Of a DNA stretch of 64,000 nucleotides, positions 22,134 to 32,947 are shown one piece after another; the stretch's first letter is position 1, and every line of letters begins with the position of its first letter. The stretch comes from Gnomoniopsis sp. IMI 355080. Lineage: Eukaryota > Ascomycota > Sordariomycetes > Diaporthales > Gnomoniaceae. A program made the translations under genes and the position numbers. The notes under the pieces were generated by a model. The model was given only the letters and a program-made list of their open reading frames with translations, did no database searches and was not told the DNA's origin. Location of the stretch: contig JAPEVC010000156.1 in the NCBI GenBank assembly GCA_027946555.1, positions 24,184 through 88,183 of the forward strand, read 5' to 3'.

Positions 22134-22157
22134 AAGCCAGGCTTCCAATCCTGGCTT
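22134..22157 (+). repeat. Inverted repeat, 8-bp perfect stem, followed by Ts
   Basis: AAGCCAGG, an 8-nt spacer, then CCTGGCTT, running into TTTC. In a bacterium this would resemble a terminator. In a fungal intergenic region it is more likely an RNA hairpin in a 3' end or a chance inverted repeat. Confidence 0.5.
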
Positions 22158-22579
22158 TTTCTTCGAAGCAGCTACTTTGTGAGAAGCCTGGAAGGAGATC
22201 CTGAACAGTTCTAGCAAGCAAAACGAGTGCAAGTCAATGAAATTAGGTGGATAGTACCCCAACAAAACCCTTGCTTGAATCATGTTCTCATGACACTCCT
22301 ACAAGGTGGACGAGATTGGGGAAGATGCTACTATACTGCTACAATTGGCTGGGCAAGTCATAGTTCGTGTGCGGGGATCCGGCATTTCTTTGCCTGCTAC
22401 TCCTATATGTGCGGCGGCGATATGAAATTATCCCGGTAGCGGTTGTATTTTTTCTACCGTGCAATTGACGTATATCGCAATCATTCTCAAATACCGCCTC
22501 AGTACTTCTCGAGCGAAAGTCTTTAGTATATTCCAAGGTTCTCAACTTATCTTCACGTATTTTCATCACCTTCCCCAAG

Positions 22580-24666
22580 ATGCCTTTCGGGATCGTCGAC
22601 TGCAAGCTGCCGGAAGGGAGACTCTTACCGGGGAGTGAGTTTCTAATAGACGACAAGCATTCAGTTCATGGCGCCGAGGGTGAGGAGACTGTCCGGCTCA
22701 AGCGAGTAACACACAAGGTTGTTATGAACGATCCGCTCCTTTGCGCTTCTCATGCATTCCATGAAGAGTAGCTACTAAACGTTGACAGGGAATCGAGACA
22801 ATTCTCATCCCCCAGCCTAGCGATAATGACTTCAACGATCCTCTGGTGGGTTCAATTCCGATACATACGCGTACGAGCCCTGGAGGTCCTCTAATTGGAA
22901 ACTTGATATCGTAGCTTTGGCCTCGGTGGCAGAAGGAAGCGGCATTCTGTGTGATTTTCATCAATGCAATCATATTCGCCGTTCTGCCCGGACCAATGCT
23001 GGCTCCTGCAACATTTGCACTTGCTCCTATTCTTGGCGTCACTCTCACCGATGTGGCGAAGCTCTCCGGCTACCAGCTACTTCTCGTGGCAGCCCTGGGG
23101 TACGTCGCGCTCCCTAGAACGCGATTTTCCTGCTTTAGTGCTAATAAAACGCGTCTCAGGCCTTTGGTTTCTGTACTGGCTCAAAAGTTCGGGAAACGGC
23201 CTCAATTTTTGTTTGCTGCCGCGAGTGGCACACTAGGGACCGTAATATGTATCGTCGGCTCTCAACAGTCCAATTATAACACTTTGCTCGCTGGCCGGAT
23301 GGTCCAGGGACTCGGTATCACCGCATGGGAGAGTCTGTCACTTGCAGCAATGGGAGAAATGTTCTATCTCCACGAACGAGGGTGGCGGACAGCGGTAGGT
23401 ATCCTCACACTGAGATTTGACGAGCCAACTCTGAGTCCTGACTCTTCCAATAGCTCATCGTCTGCTCGCTAGCCTGCATGGCATCAACTGTTTCGATCAT
23501 TAGCGGAGTCATGGAAGAAAACGAGGGCTATCGAAACCTCTTCGTCGCTGAATTGCCCTTTGACGTTGCGGGACTGTTAGCGACCATTTTCCTGCTGCCC
23601 GAAACACAGTACATCAGACCGCTCAAGGTCATATCAAGCCAAGGGAGTCCCCGGATAGAAAAGACGAAAGATGAGGAAGCAGTTTTCGAGAACGTCGAGA
23701 CTGTCGTTACGACAACACAATCAAGCATACCGAGGAAACCATATCTGAAAAATCTGGCCCCATGGTCGGGCATCTCATATACAGACAAAGGTATTCCCAA
23801 CCTTTTAGCTGGTATCTTTGTGCATCTGATCAACCCAGCCGTCTTTTGGATCATGATGGTCAGTGCCGTGTTGGTCTGCACATTCGTCGCAACCGCATAC
23901 ATCACCTCGCAGATCTGGTCTGTTCCACCTTACAATTTGACCGTCGCTCAGAATGGTTACTTCTGGGTTGGACCTTTCATCGGTGGGGTGTTAGCAGTCG
24001 TCGCCGGACCTCTTTGTGACTGGTCAGCTCAGGCAATGGCAAGGCTCAACAAGGGAGTTTTCGAGGCGGAGTTTCGTATTCCTGTCAACATTCTGGGGGG
24101 TCTATTCTGCGGGCTGGGGTGGTTCTTGTTCATGTGGGTCGTCGACAATCCTACTTCCAACGGCTACTATCTCGGCTCGTTTTGCCTTGGCTGTGTTTGT
24201 TTTGGCATATCTGTGCCGTCAACCTCAGCAGGCTTGTACATTCTGTGAGTTTTCGCCCAGTTTGCAGTACATTTGGCTTTCCCACAAAGCCCATAGCGCT
24301 AACGCCGGCCCAGCGACTCTTTTCCGAGGCAGTCGACTGAGGTCTTCATCTTGCAGATGATGCTCAAAAACTTCTTGTTCTACGCATTCTCGAACTTCAT
24401 CAATACTTGGGCTGCCACTGCCGGTGCTGGTGCCGTATTCCGAGTATTTGGGATTGTGTCACTCGCGCTGCTAGCGCTTTGTATCCCCATGTGTGAGTTG
24501 AACACCCCCCTAATTATTGAATTGAACCCAACAAGAATCATACGTTGTGGCATTGGAAAATTATTGCTGAAACACTCGTGTACTACCAGATGTTCTGGGA
24601 AAAGTCAATCGCAAGTTGATGTTCACTCTGTATGCCCGGAACTCGCTCCTCCGGGCGGTGGGTTGA
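22580..24666 (+). CDS. MFS transporter with seven exons
   Basis: Plasma-membrane major facilitator (553 aa) of the fungal DHA1 type. Exons are 22580-22717, 22789-22845, 22915-23099, 23160-23394, 23454-24244, 24314-24492 and 24590-24666; all six junctions keep the frame. The junctions rebuild family segments: LKRVTHK/GIETILIPQPSD, NDPL/LWPRWQKEAAF, ALG/PLVSVLAQKFGKRPQF, GLYI/LDSFPRQSTEVF (acceptor at 24313, which extends exon 6 by 45 nt beyond the nearer CAG) and CIPM/YVLGKVNRKLMF. Helices begin about residue 75. The loop between the two halves holds a charged stretch (SQGSPRIEKTKDEEAVF). Substrate cannot be told. A simple ORF reading would split this gene into at least three pieces. Confidence 0.87.
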
Positions 24667-25581
24667 TGCCCGATCGGCGATGAGCATCCTGGTTTACCAA
24701 CGTGGGAACATGCCGGTAGTTGAGACAAAGACATCCGCAATTAGCGATGATACGAACCTGGGGGAACCATTTGCTTGCCGAATTTGCAGGCTCGCGCGGT
24801 TGACCGCATGTTGTGTGCTTTGAAGGAGTCATACTGGCAGGCGGAGTGCATTGGCAGGGCTGGAACAACGGGAGACTGCATACGATGGGGGCGCAAACTC
24901 CTGACCAGCTCACTTGGCCAGGGATATGTTTCACAAGTTTGAAACTTCTGAGGCTCTTTAGGGTCAGGCTACTGCGCGCAAAAATGGCACTTGAGAAAGC
25001 TTCTGTTGATAGGGACCAGTAGTTTAGATATTCAGGGTCCAAGTGGGTCGAAACTTCGGCAATGCCTGAGGCGGTAGAGGAGTGACAGCTGTCTCACAGG
25101 TCACTTGTGGGGATCTGCACCATAATGACCAATAAAGGGGCGCTCAACTCCTGACAGACTGTCTTGGGTGGCGCTAAGCCACGGGTGGATGTGGGAGACA
25201 GTCAGATGGCCCGGTTATAGTTCCCTACGGTATAATCTAAGTCAAAGCAATATTATCTGATGTCCATAACGTGCCGTTTTTCGTAATACGCAGTTTGATG
25301 AGCAAGGCACCCCCGTGTGAACAATACCGTATAAAGGCCAAGAACAAGCATACTGTTTCCAGAAATATCACGAACCCAGATTTTCTTGTTGAGAAGTTGG
25401 CAATACAAGGAACACCAGCAGGACAATTTTCGGACCTCCTGACACAGTCATTGATAATCCTCGTTCGGTACTACCCTACAAGTAGTACGAGCCCAACAAC
25501 CAAACTTCACCCATACTACAGCATTGAAAAGCGATTCAGTCCCGAAACTAGGGCCCCAGGTCTTCGCGATAAAGTTCAATA
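24667..25581. other. Intergenic, no supported gene
   Basis: 915 bp between the MFS gene and the F-box-like gene. Frames at 24623-25042 (-) and 25271-25582 (+) show no domain support. Confidence 0.45.
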
Positions 25582-26970
25582 ATGGCCCGATCCGAGGATT
25601 TTCCCGCCGAAGTTCAACATCGATTGTCCCAGTGTCTCGACAATTTTTCGAAATCAAAACGGACAACGTCCCGTGCAAACACTTCCCGCAGACATGCGTC
25701 GAGCCGCATTCACCGCAAACGGTCGATCACGGTGACAAACACCTTCCATGACCGGGACGCCCTGCTTCTTTCACTCGCACAGCACGGCAGAGATCTCATC
25801 GAGAACATGGCGTTCTCCATAAGACCCAAAACTCAAGCCCACGACAATATGCTCGACGGGGGGAAATCGCCTATGCCCGGTGCTGCTAGGGAGCTTCTCA
25901 GTGGCAAGCTCACGGGGCCCAACTTGAGACGGATCGACATCGAATGCGACTTTGAGATAGAGACAAAAGAGACGGCCAAGTTCGAGCAGGAGGTCAATCG
26001 GGTCTTTCAACAGTCGAAAGAGGAGGAGGCCCTCCTGCAGTTAGAGGCTGAAGATCCTCAACGGCGAATACTGGTAGATTCATGGACGGCGCTGGCCCAG
26101 AACACCGCTGTGCGAGAGTTGTCTGTCGACAGGTTTGTGCCCATATGGACATCGGCTTTCCACTCGAGAGACTTCCGTGCTCTCTTGGGTCGACTAGAAA
26201 GCCTGCACATCACATTGTTTGGAGCGAAGAGAGGCTATCGAAGTATCAACACTATACCGGCTTACGTTGCTTCCCTTCAATCCATATTGAAGGTCCTCTT
26301 CCTCAACAGCGGCTCGCTGAATAGCCTGTCACTCCATGCCTCCCAACACGCTCCCCTCGGGGCACATGGTCACTATCACATTCCCCTCTCGCTGAAGGCT
26401 ACTCACCTACCGGGCCTGCAACACCTCTCGCTGAAAAACTGCTTCATCGGCTTCGAGTTAGCACATTTCATCAACGCGCACGCCAACACCTTGGAGACCT
26501 TGGAGCTGCACAACTGCTATAGCTATCGAGGAACAGGCGACAGTGCTGGAGCGGGAGGCATGAGCTGGGGCACCTTCCTGTCGACAATCACACGGCCAAC
26601 GATGAAGCTGCGGCGCTTCGTCATCGCCGACACGCACATTCCTCTCACTATCAGTGACGAGCGCCTCAAGACGTACGTCGCTGATACCGCGAACGAGCCA
26701 GAGGATGTGAAGAACGTCCGGCGTGCGCAGATGAAGAACCCGAACCTCAGGCTATTTCTGTACGGATTTCTGAGGGACTATTCGGGAGAACTTTGGATGA
26801 ACAAGGAGGCTATCTTGGCTTCGTTTGATGGCGAGGATGACCAGAAGGCGTTTGACGAGTTGAACAGCCTTGTGCGCAAGAATGATGAAGATGCCAAGGG
26901 CGGGGAGGACGTCCCAGCTACGAAAGCAAAGCTGGCGCCTTCTGTGGAAGTTGTCGAGCTTCCAGTCTGA
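25582..26970 (+). CDS. F-box/LRR-like protein, N-terminus irregular
   Basis: Single-exon protein of 462 aa. The first residues, MARSEDFPAEVQHRLSQCLD, look like the opening of an F-box (FPAEV...L...L), but the expected second half is replaced by a very basic stretch (residues about 25-55). That suggests a diverged F-box, or a small frame change or unrecognised intron near 25640-25750. The middle (about 190-370) resembles irregular leucine-rich repeats: FRALLGRLESLHITLFG, LQHLSLKNCFIGFELAHF, LETLELHNCYSY and MKLRRFVIADTHIPL. The C-terminus is acidic and Lys-rich. Fungal proteins of this build usually act as substrate adaptors of SCF ubiquitin ligases. The start codon is uncertain. Confidence 0.65.
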   Translation: MARSEDFPAEVQHRLSQCLDNFSKSKRTTSRANTSRRHASSRIHRKRSITVTNTFHDRDALLLSLAQHGRDLIENMAFSIRPKTQAHDNMLDGGKSPMPGAARELLSGKLTGPNLRRIDIECDFEIETKETAKFEQEVNRVFQQSKEEEALLQLEAEDPQRRILVDSWTALAQNTAVRELSVDRFVPIWTSAFHSRDFRALLGRLESLHITLFGAKRGYRSINTIPAYVASLQSILKVLFLNSGSLNSLSLHASQHAPLGAHGHYHIPLSLKATHLPGLQHLSLKNCFIGFELAHFINAHANTLETLELHNCYSYRGTGDSAGAGGMSWGTFLSTITRPTMKLRRFVIADTHIPLTISDERLKTYVADTANEPEDVKNVRRAQMKNPNLRLFLYGFLRDYSGELWMNKEAILASFDGEDDQKAFDELNSLVRKNDEDAKGGEDVPATKAKLAPSVEVVELPV

Positions 26971-27995
26971 TACCAACGAATCACTTGCCGTCTTTTCCGG
27001 TGTAGCGCCGATGGCCGGAGCCGGTGTATTAGTATGCATCTGCGTTCAAGATTCTACTTTTGTTTTCAACGGCGTTGACTTAGAGGGTGGTCTTATGGGA
27101 TAGGTCGAGATACCAGAATTTTCAATTGTATTTTCGTCAATTCACAGCATAATGAAAGCTCGAAAAGAAAGAAGAGAATACCTCGCTGACAATGGCTGCG
27201 AAGGAATGTGACACGCACATCTCAGAGGATCGAATGTTTATCGGAAAGGGACCGTGAGCATGGGCAAGCCGGTATGGTCCCGAGGCTTAGAAGACGTACT
27301 ATGTAACATGCGAGAAATCATGATGCGGTGAAGACTCCGAAGCTGGCGGGCGGGCCGATGATCAATGTCACGTTCCAACCGTACCTGGATGATTACCAGG
27401 TTTCTCGTGTGCGCAGATACGGGGTAGGTCCCATGATCTCCAAGCTTGCCCATATTCGGTGCCTTGTCCGTTCAGCCCGGGGCTCCCCCGGCATGATGGG
27501 ACCCAGAACTTGATAAGCAGAACTACTACTACAATCGACTTTCCAACAACCTGAAGTTCTTATGAGAATAGGACTTTACTAGGCAATGAACATTTGGCGA
27601 ACGGATAACTTCCGAATCATTTCTGCCGGTATCTCTTAGAATGTCAACCTTGGGAACTGGCTTTTACTTGTAGCGACGTAGTCTTGCCGGTCACGTCGGC
27701 CGGGACAAGATATCGAGATAATCTGGCCCAGGCGACGGGGTCCTGGTTATTGTCACCTGTACCGCAACCGAATGCCTGGCATTGCGGGGAAGCCTAAGTG
27801 CAATGCGGCAAGATGGACATTTTGAGCGGATCGTCTACAGATTGGAAATGAGCCTTGTTAGCCGATGTGCTCTAGTCCCTTGTCATTAATGTTTATAAAG
27901 CTGCACGTGCAGCTTCGCAATAATTTAGCATCATGTAGCACCGCAGTCGTCGCATTCTCAACCCAACGAACGGGTAGGTAGGTTGCCTGGTCAAG
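26971..27995. other. Intergenic, no supported gene
   Basis: 1.0 kb between two plus-strand genes. The minus frame 27858-28238 is antisense to the next gene's first exon and is rejected. No other signal was seen. Confidence 0.45.
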
Positions 27996-29765
27996 ATGTT
28001 CTGGTCGCGTGCCATTCCGTTCGGTGCAGTCGCCGTGAGCGCTGTCGCGGCCCTCGCAACAGGCACCAACACCACGGGCTATATCAACGAGATATTTGAT
28101 TCTTCCATGAGCTACCTCGATCAGATCTACGATCCGACAGCCGGCTATCTTTGGTATACCTACTATCCCTTTGCGGCAGGCAAGCATGAGACGCGGTCGA
28201 CGGTGTGGTATGCAGCTGGGCTTTTGCGTCGTAATCAAGGAAGCGACGTAGACAATGCCGTCAGGATCATCAACAGCGTTATCGCTGACCAGAAGAAGAA
28301 CGTCAGCGATCAGTGGTGAGCATCGATATATATATCCAAGCTTGTAACGAAATGGCTGGGCTGACGTTTCAAAAAGGTTCGGAGACTACACCAAGTATCC
28401 AGAAGAACCCACCGTGGGAACTGCATGGTATCCGGAAAGCGTAGGTCTCCCTTGTGAAGCTATCGTGAGTAGAGCTAATTCCCATGGCAGATCTACAACA
28501 GCTGGGATCCAAATTGGCGTAGCTTTATCGGCACCGCTCTGATTATCATGTACGAAGAGTACGGCCACTTGTTACCGAGCACCACTCTATCTCTCATTTT
28601 GGAGTCAATGCACAATAATACCATCGGTGACAGCTACCGAGTCGGCGGCGTGGACGGCGACAATCTGTACCCGGCCTACAGTAACCCATCCATCATGCGC
28701 GCAGTCGGCACGGGCTGGACGGGCATGAAGTTGAACGACAGCAACATGACTAGCGCCGGCGAGGCGTACGCGCAAGAAGTCCTCGACCTCTTCAACCTGA
28801 ACAACACCCTCAGCGAATTCAACTCACCAACCTACACGGGCGTGAGCCTATACGGACTGACCTTGTGGGCAAAGTACATGCCGTCCTCGAGTGTGATGGG
28901 GGCGAACGGCGCGAGGATGATTGCAGACATTTGGACGTCCGTGGGCGAGATGTACAACGCCAACCTTCGAAACATTGCAGGGCCGTGGGACCGCACGTAC
29001 GGCTGGGATCAGAATCTGTACATCGGAATCATGAACATCTATCTCTTGTCAATGGTAGGCTCCGCAAAGGGCCCCAACCTCAACACCGTCTCACACGGAA
29101 AAACACCGGCATGGGCGACCACGCACGCAGACGACTTTGAGATCGCGCCGTTGTTGAGCGCCATCCTCCCGTACCACCAAACGCTTGTTCCGGACGAGGT
29201 GAAGGCCAAGTTGGCGACCTTTCCCGGCGAACACATTTACAAGACCGCGGCATACAGCCCACCGCACGACTACAAATTGAGAAACGTCACTACTTGGCTG
29301 AGTGACAACATCACCATCGGCGCAGAGAGCTTCGACCAGGATGTCGTGGGTGGCTTCAGCATCAACCCGCCCGATTGGACACCTGTTGTCACGCAATGGT
29401 CTCGGAGTGATGGCAGTATCGGGTTCTTCACCTGGTATGCGACCGAAGCCGCGCTTGACGTGGACGTGCAGCCGGGCAGCTTGAGTCTGAGCTATCCGAA
29501 AGGGAACGAGACAAGCATCTTTACATTTGTGGTCGTGTCGAACCCGTATGGGCAGAAGAGAGATATTCTAGGTTGGGAAGATGTGATGGGACTGTCTGTG
29601 AATGTGAGCGGGACGGTCGACTTGACACCCCAAATCTCATTCTGTGGTCTGCTCGGAGGCGCATGCGATCCTATCAATGAATTTGAGTTTTGGAACTTCA
29701 CATACGCAATGCCGGCAGGTAGTACAGAAACACCAAGTATGGTGCTAAACGTCGAGGTGTTCTAG
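27996..29765 (+). CDS. Secreted protein, possible six-hairpin glycosidase fold
   Basis: Predicted secreted protein of 552 aa. Exons are 27996-28315, 28377-28440 and 28491-29765; introns of 61 and 50 nt keep the frame. Hydrophobic signal sequence is residues 1-22 (GAVAVSAVAALATG). Conserved-looking blocks follow: YLWYTYYPFAAGKHETRSTVWYAAG, here cut by the 20-residue rule to its ends YLWYTYYPFAAG and HETRSTVWYA; then FGDYTKYPEEP, IYNSWDPNWRSFIGTAL, GDSYRVGGVDGDNLYP, NTLSEFNSPTYTGVSLYGL and GPWDRTYGWDQNLY. Repeated aromatic- and acid-rich helical hairpins suggest an (alpha/alpha)6 barrel; I recall similar proteins as widespread in Ascomycota without assigned activity. There are several N-glycosylation sequons (NTTG, NNTI, NMTS). 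The fold is inference and the substrate is unknown. Confidence 0.75.
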
Positions 29766-29816
29766 GAAGTAAATTGAAGAAGCAAAGCATAATTACAAGT
29801 CTTATCTATGAATTCT

Positions 29817-32017
29817 CTACCTTTCCTCCACGGTGCCCACAACTCCAAGTTCTCCCTTGGCCTGTCTGCTAGCAAGTTCCTTCTTGACGAACTTCAGCGG
29901 CCGGTACACAGGATTCCACATCTGCTCACGAATCCACTCGTCGAGCTCTTTATCATCACTGGGTATACCTTTCTCTGTCACAACGCCCTCTTTCTCAGCA
30001 GCGCGGATCACCTTCTTGGCCACGTTGACGCTCACATCGCGCACGACATCGACGCCCGGCAGCAACGGCGCAGTGTCGTCTTTGAGCGCGGGGCTCATGT
30101 CCGCCACGCCCTCGACCGCTGCAACAAGCATCTTGTCCGTGAGCAGTTTGGCGCGGGAGAGGACACAGCCCAGACCTATACCTGGGAACACGACAGAATT
30201 GTTGCATTCAGCCACCTCGATCTCAATCTCCTTGCCGTCGCCACCCCACGGACCCTTGACAGGCTTGAATGGGGAGCCAGTGGCTACCAAGGCCCGCCCA
30301 TCCGTCCATTTCAGTAGATCAGCCGGGACAGCCTCGTGTAGACGGGTGGGATTCGACAGGGGTAAGATGATGGGGCGGTCGACGTGTGAGGCCATTTCTC
30401 GAACGATGTCCTCGGTGAAAGACCCTGGCTTGGTTGAAGTCCCGATCAGGACATTTGGTTTCACGGCTTTGATCACGCCCAAAAGATCGGTTGACTTGCC
30501 ATCCCATTCGTCTTCGGACCTAGCAAAGAATTTTTGGGCTTGATTCAGGGATGTCTTTGTGGTGAGGAGGCCGGGTCTGTCGAGCAGCCTGCAGCAAAGT
30601 AAGTCGGTATTCTAAACTTTGGAAATAGATCAAGATAACTTACCAGATCTGCTTGGCCGCCTCTTCCCTCTTGATATTTCGCGCCGCCGCAATAGCATCG
30701 ACCACCTGGTCAGCAATTCCACACCCAGCAGTGCCGGCGCCAAAGACTACCATGCGCATATCGCTCAGCTTCTGCTTGCTAACATGTAGGCCTGCTGTGA
30801 TCGCCGCTAGGGCCACGCAACCGGTTCCTTGCACATCATCGTTGAAACAGGGGACCTTGGGCCTGTATGTATCAAGAATCCGTCGTGCTGTACCCGGATT
30901 AGCATACCTTGTTGGAGACGTGGTGATTTCAACGTACCATTGTCCAAGCCAAAGTCTTCAAAGTGAATATAAGCTCGTGGGTAAAGCTCGCGCGCCGACT
31001 TGACGAATGTCTCGACAAATTTGTCGTACTTATCACCACGAACACGGTTCTGGCGAAGTCCAAGATACAAATCATCCTTCAACAAATCCTCGTTGTCCGT
31101 TCCACAGTCGAGGACGACGGGTAGCACTCGGTTGGGGTGAACACCAGCACAGAGCGTTGTCAGGACAAGTTTTGCGACAGATATCAGCACACCTCCACAG
31201 CCCTGGTCGCCGATACCCAAGATCTCCTCGCCATCAGTGACCACGATATAGTCGATATCGTCTGGTTTTCCCCACTGAGCCAAGTCGTGGTGCACACGAT
31301 CCATGTCATTGATGTTCAAGAAGCAACCCTCGGGTTTACGGAACAGGCGTGAGAAGTTTTGAATGGCTTCACCTTCTGTGGGCGTGTAAATAATGCTAAA
31401 CATCTCATCCATGTGATCTTGAAGCATCTACATTGAATTAGGCGCCGAGTAACATGATACGAAAGTATGGACTGTTGCCGTGCTCACCTTGAAGTACAGA
31501 ACCACATTTTGCTCCTCTACAGTAGTCGTCAGCTTCTAGCACTCTGAATACGGCATCTATATGTTCCCCTTTTAATAAAACCTCGTAGAATATGGGTTCA
31601 CATACTCATAGAAGTCATAAATGCATTCTTAGCGAGATCGTCCGGAGCGGAGGAGAACTGTTGGTAGGCGCGCTTTGCCTGCTGTTCGAGAGTCTGAACA
31701 CTCTGCGGTAGAAGTCCGGTCAGGTTGAAATCACGACGTTCTTCACTCGGAAATGCTGATCCCTTGTTGAATATGGGATGATTGAGGAGGATCGTTCCTG
31801 TGAGCGCACACTCGAGGGGGCCACTTGTGCTGAGCGGGAGGTGGCCATATCTTGGGTTCTTTTGAGACGGCATTTTGTGATAGCTGGAGAAGTGCGATCC
31901 TGCTGGTAACTTGTGCTTATCAAATGATTGTGAGATGATGCTGCTTCGATGTCCAGTGGAAGCCGGCAAGGGGAGAAGTCTTTGGTTTGAGCTTCTGATC
32001 AAAGACGTGAGCTTCAT
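29817..32017 (-). CDS. NAD-type malic enzyme, mitochondrial
   Basis: Oxidative decarboxylase converting malate to pyruvate and CO2 with NAD(P). Five exons: 32017-31606, 31516-31488 (a 29-nt micro-exon), 31427-30938, 30887-30644 and 30588-29817 (648 aa); all four introns (89, 60, 50, 54 nt) keep the frame. The N-terminus, with Arg/Ser-rich MKLTSLIRSSNQRLLPLPAS, suggests mitochondrial import. Family landmarks: GHLPLSTSGPLECALTGT, IIYTPTEGEA (Tyr161), ILGIGDQGCGG (216-226), the metal-binding FEDF (Glu304-Asp305), FNDDVQGTG, the dinucleotide loop FGAGTAGCGIAD (359-370), LIGTSTKPGSFTE and FPGIGLGCVLSRA. The micro-exon encodes KEQNVVLYFK and would be missed easily. The stop lies 51 bp from the stop of the converging neighbour. 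Confidence 0.93.
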
Positions 32018-32947
32018 GGCTATGCTTCAACGAGAACGCAAGGCGGAGGCATGTACATACCTAGGTGTCTAGGTATATAAAGAAAACAGGTAAAATGGAC
32101 TATGAGAGGAATTTCTAAGGGAAGCCCCGAGGCAGGTATCTTGACAGGTAGGAGGTATGTGGTGCAGGATGGAAAACATGCGTAACTTTAAACACCCGTG
32201 ACGGTTCCAAGGTCTCTGAACACTATTTGAAAATGACGTAACTGCAGTGGACTCGCAGGCGCTTATGGCGTTTTGCAAGTGGGACTAGAATTCCAGCCAT
32301 GACGACCGAGGAAACAAGAGTTCGAGAATTCACTAGACATAATTCGGTCTGTTCTATAATTTGCATCACAATATATGCACGTTGATCCTGTTCATGGGTG
32401 TCACGGGGATCATGTGCAAGACGCAGGCAGTCTCTGAAAACCCTTGACAGATCGTCCGGGCCCGGAACAGGCCCGGAACAGGCCCGGGGCATAAGATATC
32501 CCGAATTCAAGTTCATCCGGATGTTCAGTTCAGCGACTACATACACAAAACTCAAGGTGATTCCAAGCTACATGGAAGACTTCAGAGCCTCTCATATATT
32601 ATTCAGTTGATTGTCCTTGAAATCAACAATCCATGGAATGTTCTGCTTTCCGCTCTAGGATTTAAGTAGCCGTACAAATCATTGACAACATATTTCTTCA
32701 GCTCCCGATCTCACGTCGTCCGTCCCCTGCAAATCACCATTCATGTCACATAAGTCGCGGGAGGAACTTTTGGAATAAAAACTGCTCAAATTGACAAATG
32801 CATTATCTGCAAATGACTCAAATAACCACCCAATTAGAAAGTAAAATTACTGCCCGTATACATCCCATCATCGACTTCGTCCAACTGCATCCACTTTCAT
32901 CGTTCTCGTTCTGCGTCCACCAGCCAAACTTGTACATCTGACATCCA
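32018..32947. other. Intergenic, malic-enzyme promoter and peptidase 3' region
   Basis: Contains TATATA at 32074-32079, 57 bp upstream of the malic enzyme ATG, an ACCTAGGT core at 32059-32066, and a three-unit 11-bp GC-rich tandem repeat at 32458-32490. The minus frame at 32223-32555 has no domain support. Confidence 0.5.
32458..32490 (+). repeat. Three 11-bp GC-rich tandem units
   Basis: Three units of the form (A/G)GGCCCGGAAC, the last ending GGGGC, stand head to tail at 32458, 32469 and 32480 in intergenic DNA. Confidence 0.75.

Larger units (their letters stand above)
21842..22579. other. Intergenic with palindrome and hairpin
   Basis: 738 bp without a gene. It contains TACCTAGGTA at 22108-22117 and an 8-bp-stem inverted repeat at 22134-22157, and ends in the promoter of the second MFS gene. 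Confidence 0.5.

Noticed and set aside
22134..22157. Bacterial-type intrinsic terminator
   Set aside because: The host is a fungus, so a rho-independent terminator is not expected; kept only as an inverted repeat.
15600..24666. Secondary-metabolite gene cluster
   Set aside because: There are transporters and reductases but no PKS, NRPS, terpene or DMAT core gene in the window.
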